From Oceanobacter mangrovi (GTDB lineage: Bacteria > Pseudomonadota > Gammaproteobacteria > Pseudomonadales > Oceanobacteraceae): 64,000 nucleotides of DNA. Under the pieces are notes generated by a model. It ran no database searches. It saw only the letters and a list, made by a program, of their open reading frames with translations, and had not been told where the DNA came from. The translations under genes and the position numbers were made by a program. Positions 26,634 through 34,298 of the stretch are shown piece after piece. Position 1 is the stretch's first letter. Every line of letters starts with the position of its first letter. The stretch covers positions 310,001 to 374,000 of the forward strand of contig NZ_JAHXZR010000004.1 in the NCBI RefSeq assembly GCF_019740315.1. The letters run 5' to 3'.

Positions 26634-26963
26634 ATGCCAGTAACTCCTTTGACTGACTCAAAACATCTGACAATAGCAATCCGTCGCGCCACTGCTTTCC
26701 CGATGCGCAAGCCTGAACATCCAGGCCTGTTGCTGCAGCGTTGCTATCTGGCACCACTTCAACTAACGCAATCAGACCTGGCCAGAATGCTTGGTATCTC
26801 CCGTCGCAGAGTGAACGAAATCGTTAATGGGCAGCGGGCGATTACGGCTGATACCGCACTTAAACTGGCTCAGCAGTTCCACACCAGCCCAATGTTCTGG
26901 CTGGAAAAACAGCAGCTGTGGGAGTTGTATCAGGCTTTGCGATCCAGGTCTGTGCGCGACTGA
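26634..26963 (+). CDS. HigA/XRE-family DNA-binding protein inside the hup cluster
   Basis: The product is 109 residues from the ATG at 26634, or 86 from 26703, where the classic HigA start MRKPEHPGLLLQ begins. The helix-turn-helix is LTQSDLARMLGISRRRVNEIVNGQRAITADTALKLAQQF, followed by SPMFWLEKQQLWELY, as in HigA/VapI antitoxins. No HigB-type toxin precedes or follows it, so it is a solitary regulator. It sits between hupC and hupD, ahead of a terminator, and may respond to or tune the structural operon. Antitoxin-like genes are not standard members of hup clusters. Confidence 0.82.
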   Translation: MPVTPLTDSKHLTIAIRRATAFPMRKPEHPGLLLQRCYLAPLQLTQSDLARMLGISRRRVNEIVNGQRAITADTALKLAQQFHTSPMFWLEKQQLWELYQALRSRSVRD

Positions 26964-27025
26964 CAGGCTGTTGTCTGGTTTGCTGTGGAATCTCCGGCAT
27001 CTGAGTGGATGCAGAGCTTGAGTGG

Positions 27026-27052
27026 AATGGAACCTTCCATTTTGTTGTTTTT
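27026..27052 (+). terminator. Terminator after the HigA-like gene
   Basis: AATGGAACCTTCCATT forms a short hairpin and is followed by a T-rich run (TTGTTGTTTTT). It would end the hupSLC-higA transcript before the promoter at 27134. Confidence 0.55.
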
Positions 27053-27133
27053 CTGGAAGGCTGGTGTTCTTCTGAATTGCTCATGTGCTTGTAACCACCC
27101 CCGTTACATCTGTGCTTATTGCAGATTATTGAT

Positions 27134-27150
27134 CTGGCACAAGTCTTGAT
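27134..27150 (+). promoter_or_regulatory. Possible sigma-54 promoter of the maturation operon
   Basis: CTGGCACAAGTCTTGAT has a perfect -24 box (CTGGCAC) and TTGAT at -12, where TTGCW is expected, at the correct 10-bp spacing. It is about 68 bp upstream of hupD. The A in place of C at -12 weakens the call. Confidence 0.55.
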
Positions 27151-27217
27151 AATCATCTTTCCACCTGTTGATAAACCAAGTTGCCAGCCTGGCGGCTAAC
27201 GCTTGATCGAGGCATGT

Positions 27218-27850
27218 GTGGATAAACAATTTCTGATTCTGGGTATTGGTAACCTGCTGTGGGCTGACGAAGGCTTTGGCGTACGCTGTGTGGAGTACCT
27301 CAACCAGCATTTTGAATTTCCGGCCAATGTCGAGCTGTTGGATGGCGGCACCCAAGGCTTGTATCTGGTGCAGCATGTACAGGCTTGCGATGTCCTGATG
27401 GTGTTCGATGCGATCGACTACGGTCTGGAACCGGGCACCATGAAAATCATTCGTGATGACGATGTGCCGAAGTTTATGGGCGCCAAGAAAATGAGTCTGC
27501 ATCAGACCGGTTTTCAGGAAGTACTGGCGACTGCCGAATTCGCCGGTGGTTATCCTGATGAGCTGCTGCTGGTCGGTGTGCAGCCAGAAGCGCTGGAAGA
27601 CTTTGGTGGCAGCCTGCGTGATGTGGTACGGGCGCAAATCGAGCCTGCTGTAAAGGTCGTGCTGGACTTTATGGCCGAGCGCGGCCTGGTGCCACAACGC
27701 CGTGAGCAGGTACTGGATTCCACCGAACTGTCACCCAATCAGCTGGCGATGGCCGATTACGAAGCCGGTCGGCCAGCTGAAGATGCTGCTTGTCGTCGCG
27801 GCGATATCCGCTTTATTCCCTCTACCTGCCTGCAGGGAGACAGCAACTGA
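27218..27850 (+). CDS. hupD: Hydrogenase maturation endopeptidase HupD/HyaD/HoxM
   Basis: The GTG at 27218 follows a GAGG site and gives 210 residues (MDKQFLILGIGNLLWADEGFGVR). The nickel-binding residues of the family are visible: Glu in ADEGFG (near residue 18), Asp in VFDAIDYG and His in KMSLHQTGFQE. It cleaves the C-terminal peptide from HupL after Ni-Fe assembly. The tail after residue 170 is longer than in HyaD. The stop overlaps the hupF start by one base. Confidence 0.95.
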   Translation: MDKQFLILGIGNLLWADEGFGVRCVEYLNQHFEFPANVELLDGGTQGLYLVQHVQACDVLMVFDAIDYGLEPGTMKIIRDDDVPKFMGAKKMSLHQTGFQEVLATAEFAGGYPDELLLVGVQPEALEDFGGSLRDVVRAQIEPAVKVVLDFMAERGLVPQRREQVLDSTELSPNQLAMADYEAGRPAEDAACRRGDIRFIPSTCLQGDSN

Positions 27851-28224
27851 TGTGCATCGGTATTCCCATGCAGGTTGTGGCGCTGGATTCATTGGCGCTG
27901 ACGGCCCGCTGTCAACGCTGGGGCGAGTCTGATGTCCTTGCCGATACGGCCGACACCCCACTGGAAACGGTTGATCTGTCATTGGTTGGTCTGGTCGAGC
28001 CGGGCCAGTGGTTGCTGGTATTTCTTGGCGCTGCCCGAGAGTGTCTCACGCCTGTTCGGGCCGAGCAGGTTGGCATGGCCCTGCAAGCGTTACAACAACT
28101 CGACAGTGGTGATCTCAGTGGTCTTGACCACTTGTTTGCTGACCTTAACCGCGAACCTCAGTTACCAGACCACTTACAAGCAGCCCTGCATACGACGACT
28201 GCCCGCACGGCGGAGGAATCCTGA
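27850..28224 (+). CDS. hupF: HypC-family hydrogenase chaperone HupF/HoxL
   Basis: The 124-residue product begins MCIGIPMQV. The Cys at position 2 of the mature protein is the key residue of the HypC family, and the conserved LVGLVEPGQWLLVFLGAARE follows. It is longer than HypC (92 residues at 36882) because of a hydrophilic C-terminal extension. It is a specialised chaperone that keeps the HupL precursor or its Fe-site intermediate, in R. leguminosarum particularly under oxygen. It is in the hupD-hupK operon. Confidence 0.93.
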   Translation: MCIGIPMQVVALDSLALTARCQRWGESDVLADTADTPLETVDLSLVGLVEPGQWLLVFLGAARECLTPVRAEQVGMALQALQQLDSGDLSGLDHLFADLNREPQLPDHLQAALHTTTARTAEES

Positions 28225-28227
28225 ATT

Positions 28228-28626
28228 ATGTCTGCTCATCCCCTGATCCAGCGGCTGCTGGATGAATTTCACTATCCACTGCTGGCCAGTAGCACCATCG
28301 ATGAGTTTGTTGGCAGCCATGAATTCAGTGTGTTGTTCTTTACCGAAGACCCAACCAAAGTGAAAGAGTCACTGGACGTTGCGGTGGTGTTGCCTGAGTT
28401 GGTGGCGGTTTTTCCACAACTGGCGGCGGCGGTGATTGATCGTGACTCGGAAAAGCAGCTGCAGGGCCGTTATCACTTTGTGACCTGGCCTGCGCTGGTG
28501 TTTCTCAAGCGCGGTGATTTCCTCGGCAGCATTATCAAGATCCAGAACTGGGACGATTACCTCCAGCAGATTCCGGACATTCTCAAACGCCAGCCGCAAG
28601 CCGTTGTTGCTGCGACTGAAGCCTGA
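28228..28626 (+). CDS. hupG: Thioredoxin-fold hydrogenase chaperone HupG/HyaE/HoxO
   Basis: The 132-residue product has a thioredoxin-like fold without a CxxC pair: SVLFFTEDPTKVKESLDVAVVLPEL and WPALVFLKRGDFLGSIIKIQNWDDY. HyaE/HoxO proteins bind the Tat signal of the small subunit and help its folding or Fe-S assembly before export. It starts four bases after hupF. Confidence 0.9.
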   Translation: MSAHPLIQRLLDEFHYPLLASSTIDEFVGSHEFSVLFFTEDPTKVKESLDVAVVLPELVAVFPQLAAAVIDRDSEKQLQGRYHFVTWPALVFLKRGDFLGSIIKIQNWDDYLQQIPDILKRQPQAVVAATEA

Positions 28627-28655
28627 AGCGCCGGAATCTCAAGGAGACACAGATA

Positions 28656-29621
28656 ATGAAAGGCGATATTCCTCTGTTTGACCTGTCAGCCTTGACGGCG
28701 GCAAATGAAGCTGAAGCCTTGGGTATCAATGTTGGTAACAGCTTTGCCAATCCTCTGGCTGGCACCGGGCTGGTAGGGCCGGGTTCGCATCAGGAAGACA
28801 TGGTTCTGAACTATATGGAAATGCCGAAGGAAATGGATACCTTCGACATTCCAGTGCTGCCCGAGGTGGAAGACCTGGCTGAGCATCCACAAGCCGGACA
28901 GGTACTGCAACAGCTACAGCAGGCGCTTGATCAATTTGCTGCCGGGGCGGACATCTCTGCCAGCCAGCTGATTTCACTGGATGGCGTATCCGCCGAGGCC
29001 TGTGCGTTGTTGTATCAGACCTTGGGCGAAGGCGAGGTTGCTTTGGTGGTACTGGAAACTGCACAACAGCCCGCCCGCTTGCGGGTGCAGGAAACCGTGC
29101 TGGCAGGGGTTTGGTGGGTACAGCAAGTAGCAGCTGACCAGCTGGTACATCAGTGGCTCGAAGTCGGCGCGATTCCGGCTGCGGTGCTGAGCGACGCTTT
29201 CCCGGCAATACAGGCCAGTAGCTTTGAGCTGGGTGAATTGCCCGCCGGTTTGCTGAATGGTGCATCGGTGATGGTGGAGTTGCTCGACAAGGCCGCTGCC
29301 CATACCGAACAGGCGTTCGAACAACCGCATGTGGTTAACCTCAGTCTGCTGCCGTTCTCGGCTGAAGATCAGTTGTACCTGAATCAGCGTCTCGGTAATG
29401 GCCGGGTGGTGGTGTTGTCGCGTGGTTACGGTAACTGCCGCATCAACAGCACCGCAGTGAACGGTATCTGGCGGGTGCAGTATTTCAACAGCACCGACCA
29501 GCTGATTCTCGACACCCTCGAAGTGGTGCGAGTACCACAGGTGGCCTGTGCGGCGCGGGAAGATCTGGAAGACTCCGCCGAACGCCTGCGGGAAATTTAT
29601 GACGCCCTGTTACCGGCCTGA
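28656..29621 (+). CDS. hupH: Hydrogenase expression protein HupH/HyaF/HoxQ
   Basis: The 321-residue product matches the HupH C-terminal family: LPEVEDLAEHPQAGQVLQQLQQAL near 65, and NLSLLPFSAEDQLYLNQRLGNGRV and YGNCRINSTAVNGIWRVQYFNSTDQLILDTLEVVRVP near the end. It is thought to work with HupG on small-subunit maturation. It has an AAGGAG site and is 30 bp behind hupG. Length is normal and no defect is seen. Confidence 0.92.
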   Translation: MKGDIPLFDLSALTAANEAEALGINVGNSFANPLAGTGLVGPGSHQEDMVLNYMEMPKEMDTFDIPVLPEVEDLAEHPQAGQVLQQLQQALDQFAAGADISASQLISLDGVSAEACALLYQTLGEGEVALVVLETAQQPARLRVQETVLAGVWWVQQVAADQLVHQWLEVGAIPAAVLSDAFPAIQASSFELGELPAGLLNGASVMVELLDKAAAHTEQAFEQPHVVNLSLLPFSAEDQLYLNQRLGNGRVVVLSRGYGNCRINSTAVNGIWRVQYFNSTDQLILDTLEVVRVPQVACAAREDLEDSAERLREIYDALLPA

Positions 29622-29630
29622 GGAAACCTG

Positions 29631-29858
29631 ATGACGGAACCACAGCAGAAAGGTTTTGAAGGCAGCTATCTGGGTGATAACAGCCAGCTGGCTGATAACG
29701 CCGTACTGGAATGCAAGATTTGCTGGTATCAGTACCAGCCTGAAGAGGGGGACGAGGTCTGGCAAATTGCGCCAGGCACGCCGTTCAGCCAGTTACCGGA
29801 TCACTGGTGCTGCCCGCAATGTGATGGCGACAAGGACCAGTTCATGATTGTTGATTGA
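29631..29858 (+). CDS. hupI: Rubredoxin HupI/HoxR
   Basis: The 75-residue product has two rubredoxin knuckles, CKIC (near residue 28) and CCPQC (near residue 60), that bind one iron. The family form is the hydrogenase-associated rubredoxin with an N-terminal extension of about 25 residues. It is thought to help assemble the small-subunit clusters when oxygen is present. The gene is 9 bp behind hupH. Confidence 0.94.
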   Translation: MTEPQQKGFEGSYLGDNSQLADNAVLECKICWYQYQPEEGDEVWQIAPGTPFSQLPDHWCCPQCDGDKDQFMIVD

Positions 29859-29880
29859 TCAATATCAAGAGGTAATTGAT

Positions 29881-30399
29881 TTGTCTATTCCCGCGTCCGA
29901 GCAGATCGAACAGTTGTACCATCAAGCCGCTGAACGCATGCGCTTTTTGTCGCTCTATCACGAACCCTTGAGCGTTGAACTGCTGGGCTGGCAGGCTTTA
30001 CCTGCAGCGAACAGTCCTGATCAGATTGGCGACGAAATTGGTGTCGGCGTGTTGGTCACTCCCTGGTGTATGAACCTGCTGGCGGCCGGGATGAGCGAGG
30101 GCCGGGTAGGCGATAACTGGTTGCTTGAGTTACCCGGTGGCAACTTTGAGCTGACCCTGGCTCATGATGAACAGCTGGGCTTTTATGCCAGTGGCTCTCT
30201 GGTGTCGATGATGCAGCAATTTGATTCCATGGATGCCGCCCGGGCGTTTGCCTGGCAGGCACTGGAACTGGTAATGCCAAAGCCGCCGGAAACTGTCGTA
30301 CAGGACAAGGCAACGCCGACTCTGATGTCACGGCGGGGACTGTTTCGTTCGCTTGCTGGTGGTATCACCAGCGAAGCCAGTACGGCGACCGGCAGCTGA
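29881..30399 (+). CDS. hupJ: HybE-family hydrogenase assembly chaperone HupJ/HoxT
   Basis: The TTG at 29881 with an AAGAGGT site gives 172 residues (MSIPASEQIEQLYHQAAERMRF), avoiding overlap with hupI. The HybE core VELLGWQAL...GVLVTPWCMNLL...LPGGNFELTLAHDEQLGFYASGSLVSMMQQF is present. HybE proteins bind hydrogenase precursors and their Tat signals. The C-terminus holds SRRGLFRSLAGG, which resembles a twin-arginine motif; such RR tails may be common in this family. It is in the hupDFGHIJK operon. Confidence 0.9.
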   Translation: MSIPASEQIEQLYHQAAERMRFLSLYHEPLSVELLGWQALPAANSPDQIGDEIGVGVLVTPWCMNLLAAGMSEGRVGDNWLLELPGGNFELTLAHDEQLGFYASGSLVSMMQQFDSMDAARAFAWQALELVMPKPPETVVQDKATPTLMSRRGLFRSLAGGITSEASTATGS

Positions 30400-30402
30400 G
30401 TA

Positions 30403-31488
30403 ATGGCGGCAGGGGCTGGGAGTTTACAGGTCACGCTGACGTGGCAGTCAGGCCGTATTGTAACGGTCGATAGTCAACTGCAGCGGCCGTTGGCGGCGAT
30501 TAATCAGTTGTTGCAAAGACACGGCCCTGAGCAGGCCTGTCAGATCCTGCCACTGTTATTTGCTGTCTGTGGTGAAGCCCACAGCCTGGCGGGCAGGCTC
30601 GCCAGTGGTGTGCTGAATCCGTCCAGAGACTCGTTGCACAGTTCCCTGCGAGGGGTGTTACTGGAAAATATTCGTGAATACCTGCTGCGCTGGAAGCAGC
30701 ACTGGTATTTGCCGTTTAACCAGGCTGAATTTCAGCAGCAGCTGAAAGCGGTGAATCAGGCGATCCGCCAGCAGGATGAGTGGGCCATTGCGCTGGCGGC
30801 TGAGAATCTGCAAACCTGGCTGCAACAAGCGGGTGGTCTGTCACGCTGGCAGCGTCATTTCCGGTTGCAGCTGGAGCGCGAACTTGGTCCGACGAGTCGG
30901 CTGCAACTGCCTCCCCAGACCCGTGACTGGCAGCAATTCGAGCCTGCAGTGGCTGCTGGCCAGCAAGGTTATAGTGGAGCGGGCGCCAGCGCTTTACTGG
31001 AAGTGGGAAACAAAACCCTGATAGAACGCCTGTCCGGTATGCTGGAACAGCAATGGCAAGGTTTGCAGCACTGTTTGCAGGCGCTGGTTCAGGGTTCGAT
31101 TGCCGTGGCTGACTGGCTGGCCTGTCGGGCTGAGGGGAATGGCTCAGATGAACAGCGTGAAGGCTGGGTAAAAACCTCGCGCGGCTGGCTATTACATCGA
31201 CTGGCTGCGCCAGTTGATGGCTCTCTTGTTGATGGTTCTGTGGCTGATGGGCATCTGGACTGGCAGATTTATGCGCCGACCGATGTGAATTTTTGCGGCC
31301 CGTTGCTGGCGTGTTTATTAACCGGCATCGAGGCTTCAGAGGCGCAAGCCAGAATCCTTGCCCAACGACTCATGCTGGCGCTGGACCCCTGTGTGGAAGG
31401 GCAAATTGAATTGATAAACTTGTCTAACGACACGTCAGGCTCTGCTGTGACTGCGACAGGGCTGCGAGGAGAACATCCGGATGCATGA
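30403..31488 (+). CDS. hupK: HupK/HoxV, large-subunit-like maturation scaffold
   Basis: The 361-residue product resembles the large subunit only distantly. It has LPLLFAVCGEAHSLAGRLA (the HupK version of the L1 region) near residue 50 and ALDPCVEGQIELIN near the end, where large subunits have DPCxxC. HupK/HoxV proteins are proposed to be a scaffold for Fe(CN)2CO transfer to the HupL precursor. The middle is more variable and Gln-rich. It overlaps hypA by eight bases. Confidence 0.88.
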   Translation: MAAGAGSLQVTLTWQSGRIVTVDSQLQRPLAAINQLLQRHGPEQACQILPLLFAVCGEAHSLAGRLASGVLNPSRDSLHSSLRGVLLENIREYLLRWKQHWYLPFNQAEFQQQLKAVNQAIRQQDEWAIALAAENLQTWLQQAGGLSRWQRHFRLQLERELGPTSRLQLPPQTRDWQQFEPAVAAGQQGYSGAGASALLEVGNKTLIERLSGMLEQQWQGLQHCLQALVQGSIAVADWLACRAEGNGSDEQREGWVKTSRGWLLHRLAAPVDGSLVDGSVADGHLDWQIYAPTDVNFCGPLLACLLTGIEASEAQARILAQRLMLALDPCVEGQIELINLSNDTSGSAVTATGLRGEHPDA

Positions 31489-31822
31489 GATGTCGATTGC
31501 AGAAGGCATTATTCAGGTGATTGAAGAACAGGCGCGGGTACAGGCATTCAGCAAGGTCAATGCGGTATGGCTGGAAATCGGCCCGTTGGCCTCGGTGGAA
31601 AAGGAAGCCCTGAGCTTTTGTTTTGATGCCGTTACTCGCCATACGCTGGCAGAGGGCGCACGCTTGCAAATTATTGATTTGCCCGGTCAGGCCTGGTGTC
31701 TTGGCTGTAGCCAGACAGTGGCAGTAACCCAACGTTTTGACAGCTGTCCGCATTGTGGTGGATATCAGCTGCAGGTCACCGCTGGTGATGAACTCAGAAT
31801 CAAAGAACTGGAGGTGGTTTGA
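31481..31822 (+). CDS. hypA: Nickel metallochaperone HypA
   Basis: The 113-residue product begins [10 protein letters not shown]; His2 and Glu3 are the conserved nickel ligands. The zinc site is CLGC (near residue 68) and CPHC (near 88). It delivers nickel to the large subunit together with HypB. The start lies inside hupK and the stop shares a base with the hypB start. Confidence 0.96.
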   Translation: MHEMSIAEGIIQVIEEQARVQAFSKVNAVWLEIGPLASVEKEALSFCFDAVTRHTLAEGARLQIIDLPGQAWCLGCSQTVAVTQRFDSCPHCGGYQLQVTAGDELRIKELEVV

Positions 31823-32823
31823 TGTGTACGGTTTGTGGATGCAGTGAAGGCGAAACCCGCATCGAAGGGCAGGCCTCCGGGCATCATCACCCTCATTCCC
31901 ATGATCATCATCATGACGGCCATTCTCACAGCCACTCACATGATCATTCGCATGACCACAGTCATGAGCATGAGCAGCGGCTGGCACCGCTGAACAATAA
32001 TCTGCAGCTGCCTGAAGGTCTCGACAGTGCGGTGTTTGTGGCCAGCGCCAGTGGTCAGGATCTGCATTACGGCAAGGGTGCTGCTCATGCCCACGCGCCC
32101 GGACTGAGTCAGGCCCGGATGGTGCAGATCGAACAGGATATTCTTGGCAAGAACGACCGCTACGCGGCGGTTAACCGCAGTCGTTTTGAACAACTGAACC
32201 TGCTGGCACTGAATCTGGTGTCCAGCCCGGGTTCCGGCAAAACCACCTTGCTGACCGAAACCATCAAGCTGTTGGGCCAGCGTTGGCCAATGGCAGTGAT
32301 TGAAGGTGACCAGCAAACCAGCAACGATGCCGACCGCATTCGTGCAACGGGTGTCCAGGCGATTCAGGTCAATACCGGCAAGGGCTGTCACCTGGATGCC
32401 CATATGGTGGGGCATGCTCTCGACCGGCTTGAACAACTGGACGGCGGTACGCTGTTTATCGAAAACGTTGGCAACCTGGTGTGCCCGGCGGCGTTTGATC
32501 TTGGCGAAGCCCACAAGGTGGCGATTCTGTCGGTCACAGAAGGTGAAGACAAACCGCTGAAATACCCGGATATGTTCCATGCTGCCGATCTGATGATTCT
32601 CAACAAGGTCGACCTGCTACCGTATCTGGATTTTGACGTTGACGCCTGTATCGACGCCGCGCGGCGGGTGAACCCGAACATTCAGGTACTGCAATGCTCC
32701 GCCCGCAGTGGTGAAGGCATGGACAGCTGGCTGAACTGGATTGAACAACAGCGCGGCGAGCGTATTCAGGCCCGCATCCAGCGCTTGAAAGACCAGATGC
32801 TCCAGCTGGAGTCACTGCTCTGA
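31822..32823 (+). CDS. hypB: Nickel-binding GTPase HypB
   Basis: The 333-residue product begins MCTVCGC, the high-affinity nickel CxxCGC motif. Residues 20-50 are a His-rich stretch (about 16 His with Ser and Asp) for nickel storage. Walker [10 protein letters not shown] is near residue 134, then [12 protein letters not shown], a metal-binding [11 protein letters not shown] region and NKVDLL. It inserts nickel into HupL with HypA. The start overlaps the hypA stop by one base and the stop overlaps the hupR start. Confidence 0.96.
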   Translation: MCTVCGCSEGETRIEGQASGHHHPHSHDHHHDGHSHSHSHDHSHDHSHEHEQRLAPLNNNLQLPEGLDSAVFVASASGQDLHYGKGAAHAHAPGLSQARMVQIEQDILGKNDRYAAVNRSRFEQLNLLALNLVSSPGSGKTTLLTETIKLLGQRWPMAVIEGDQQTSNDADRIRATGVQAIQVNTGKGCHLDAHMVGHALDRLEQLDGGTLFIENVGNLVCPAAFDLGEAHKVAILSVTEGEDKPLKYPDMFHAADLMILNKVDLLPYLDFDVDACIDAARRVNPNIQVLQCSARSGEGMDSWLNWIEQQRGERIQARIQRLKDQMLQLESLL

Positions 32824-34298
32824 TGGCTATTTCCCGTCGCCCAATCGTATTGTGCGTAGACGACGAACTGCGCTCGCTGGAAACCCTCAAGCGCACCCTC
32901 GATGATGAATTTGAAGTCGTGTGTGCCAGCACTGGCCAGAAAGCGCTGGAAATACTCGAACGCCAGCCCATTTCGGTGGTGGTGTGTGACCAGCGTATGC
33001 CAGGTATGACCGGGGTTGAGTTACTCACCCAGGTGCGTCAGCAATGGCCCAATACCGCGCGGCTGATTCTGTCTGGCTACACCGACTCCGAAGACATTAT
33101 TCGTGGCCTCAACGAAGCCGGGATTTTCCAGTACATCACCAAGCCCTGGCACCCGGACCACCTGTTACTGGCATTGCGTAATGCCTGCCGGCTGGTGTCG
33201 CTGGAAAGTGAAAACGCCTTGTTGGCGACCGAAATGCGGCTTACCACCAATCAGGCGGAAGCCCGCATCGAAGAGAAAAAGGCCCGTTTGCGGCAGCAGT
33301 TTGCCCTCGACGAAATCGTTCGCGCCAGTGCCAGCCCGTTGAATGCCATCTGTGAGCGGGTGCAGCAAATCGCCCCTTACGACATCAGCGTAATGATCAA
33401 TGGTCCATCGGGCACGGGTAAGGAACTGTTTGCCCGCGCACTGCATTACAACAGCCTGCGCGCCAATAAACCCTTTGTGGTGGAAAACTGCGGTGCCATG
33501 CCGGATGACCTGTTGGCATCGGAGCTGTTTGGCCATCGCAAGGGCGCTTTCACTGGAGCTATGCACGACCATATCGGCCTGTTTGAGCAGGCTGATGGCG
33601 GTACCATTTTCCTCGACGAAATCGGCGATGTGTCAGCGGCCTTTCAGGTGATGCTGCTGCGGGTGCTGCAGGAGCGGGAAATCCGTCGGGTTGGCGATGA
33701 CAAGCGACGACCGATTGATGTGCGGGTAATTGCCGCCACCAACCGTGACCTTGAAGCCGAAGTTGCCGCCGGACGTTTCCGGGAAGACCTCTATTACCGG
33801 CTTGCCGAAATGACGCTGAGCCTGCCGCCACTGTCGGGTCGCAAGATGGATATTCCGGTACTGGCCAATTATTTCCTCCATCAGGCCAGCGATGCCTTCG
33901 ATAAAGACGCCAGTGGTTTTACCGACGGCGCCCTGCAGGCGCTGAGTAACTGGCAGTGGCCGGGTAACGTGCGTGAGTTGCAGAACGAAGTGCGTCGTAT
34001 GCTGGTGCTGGCCGAAGGCGATACCCTTGGTGCCGAGCTGATCAGCCCGCGGCTGTTACGTCATCTGCCAGACTCGGTCGATGCCGAACCCATTCTTGAA
34101 GCGCTGTTGCGACGCCAGGAAGGCTGGAGCGAAGGCAGCACCCTGAAGGACAAAACCGAGTTGCTGGAAAAGCAGCTGCTGCGCGAAACCATGATCCGCC
34201 ACAAGTGGAACAAGAGTCGCGCCGCTGATGAACTCGGACTGTCGCGGGTTGGTCTGCGCGCCAAGCTGGAACGATACGGGCTGGAGCCGCTGGCCTGA
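32823..34298 (+). CDS. hupR: NtrC-family sigma-54 activator HupR/HoxA
   Basis: The 491-residue product has a receiver domain (Asp13/Asp14 in VDDE, phospho-acceptor Asp56 in [11 protein letters not shown], Lys in YITKPW). A linker leads to an AAA+ domain with Walker A GPSGTGKE, the sigma-54-contacting GAFTGA near residue 240 and [12 protein letters not shown] Fis-type helix-turn-helix ends the protein ([24 protein letters not shown]). In R. capsulatus and R. eutropha the unphosphorylated form activates transcription. It is the partner of HupT. It lies between hypB and hypF. Confidence 0.94.
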   Translation: MAISRRPIVLCVDDELRSLETLKRTLDDEFEVVCASTGQKALEILERQPISVVVCDQRMPGMTGVELLTQVRQQWPNTARLILSGYTDSEDIIRGLNEAGIFQYITKPWHPDHLLLALRNACRLVSLESENALLATEMRLTTNQAEARIEEKKARLRQQFALDEIVRASASPLNAICERVQQIAPYDISVMINGPSGTGKELFARALHYNSLRANKPFVVENCGAMPDDLLASELFGHRKGAFTGAMHDHIGLFEQADGGTIFLDEIGDVSAAFQVMLLRVLQEREIRRVGDDKRRPIDVRVIAATNRDLEAEVAAGRFREDLYYRLAEMTLSLPPLSGRKMDIPVLANYFLHQASDAFDKDASGFTDGALQALSNWQWPGNVRELQNEVRRMLVLAEGDTLGAELISPRLLRHLPDSVDAEPILEALLRRQEGWSEGSTLKDKTELLEKQLLRETMIRHKWNKSRAADELGLSRVGLRAKLERYGLEPLA

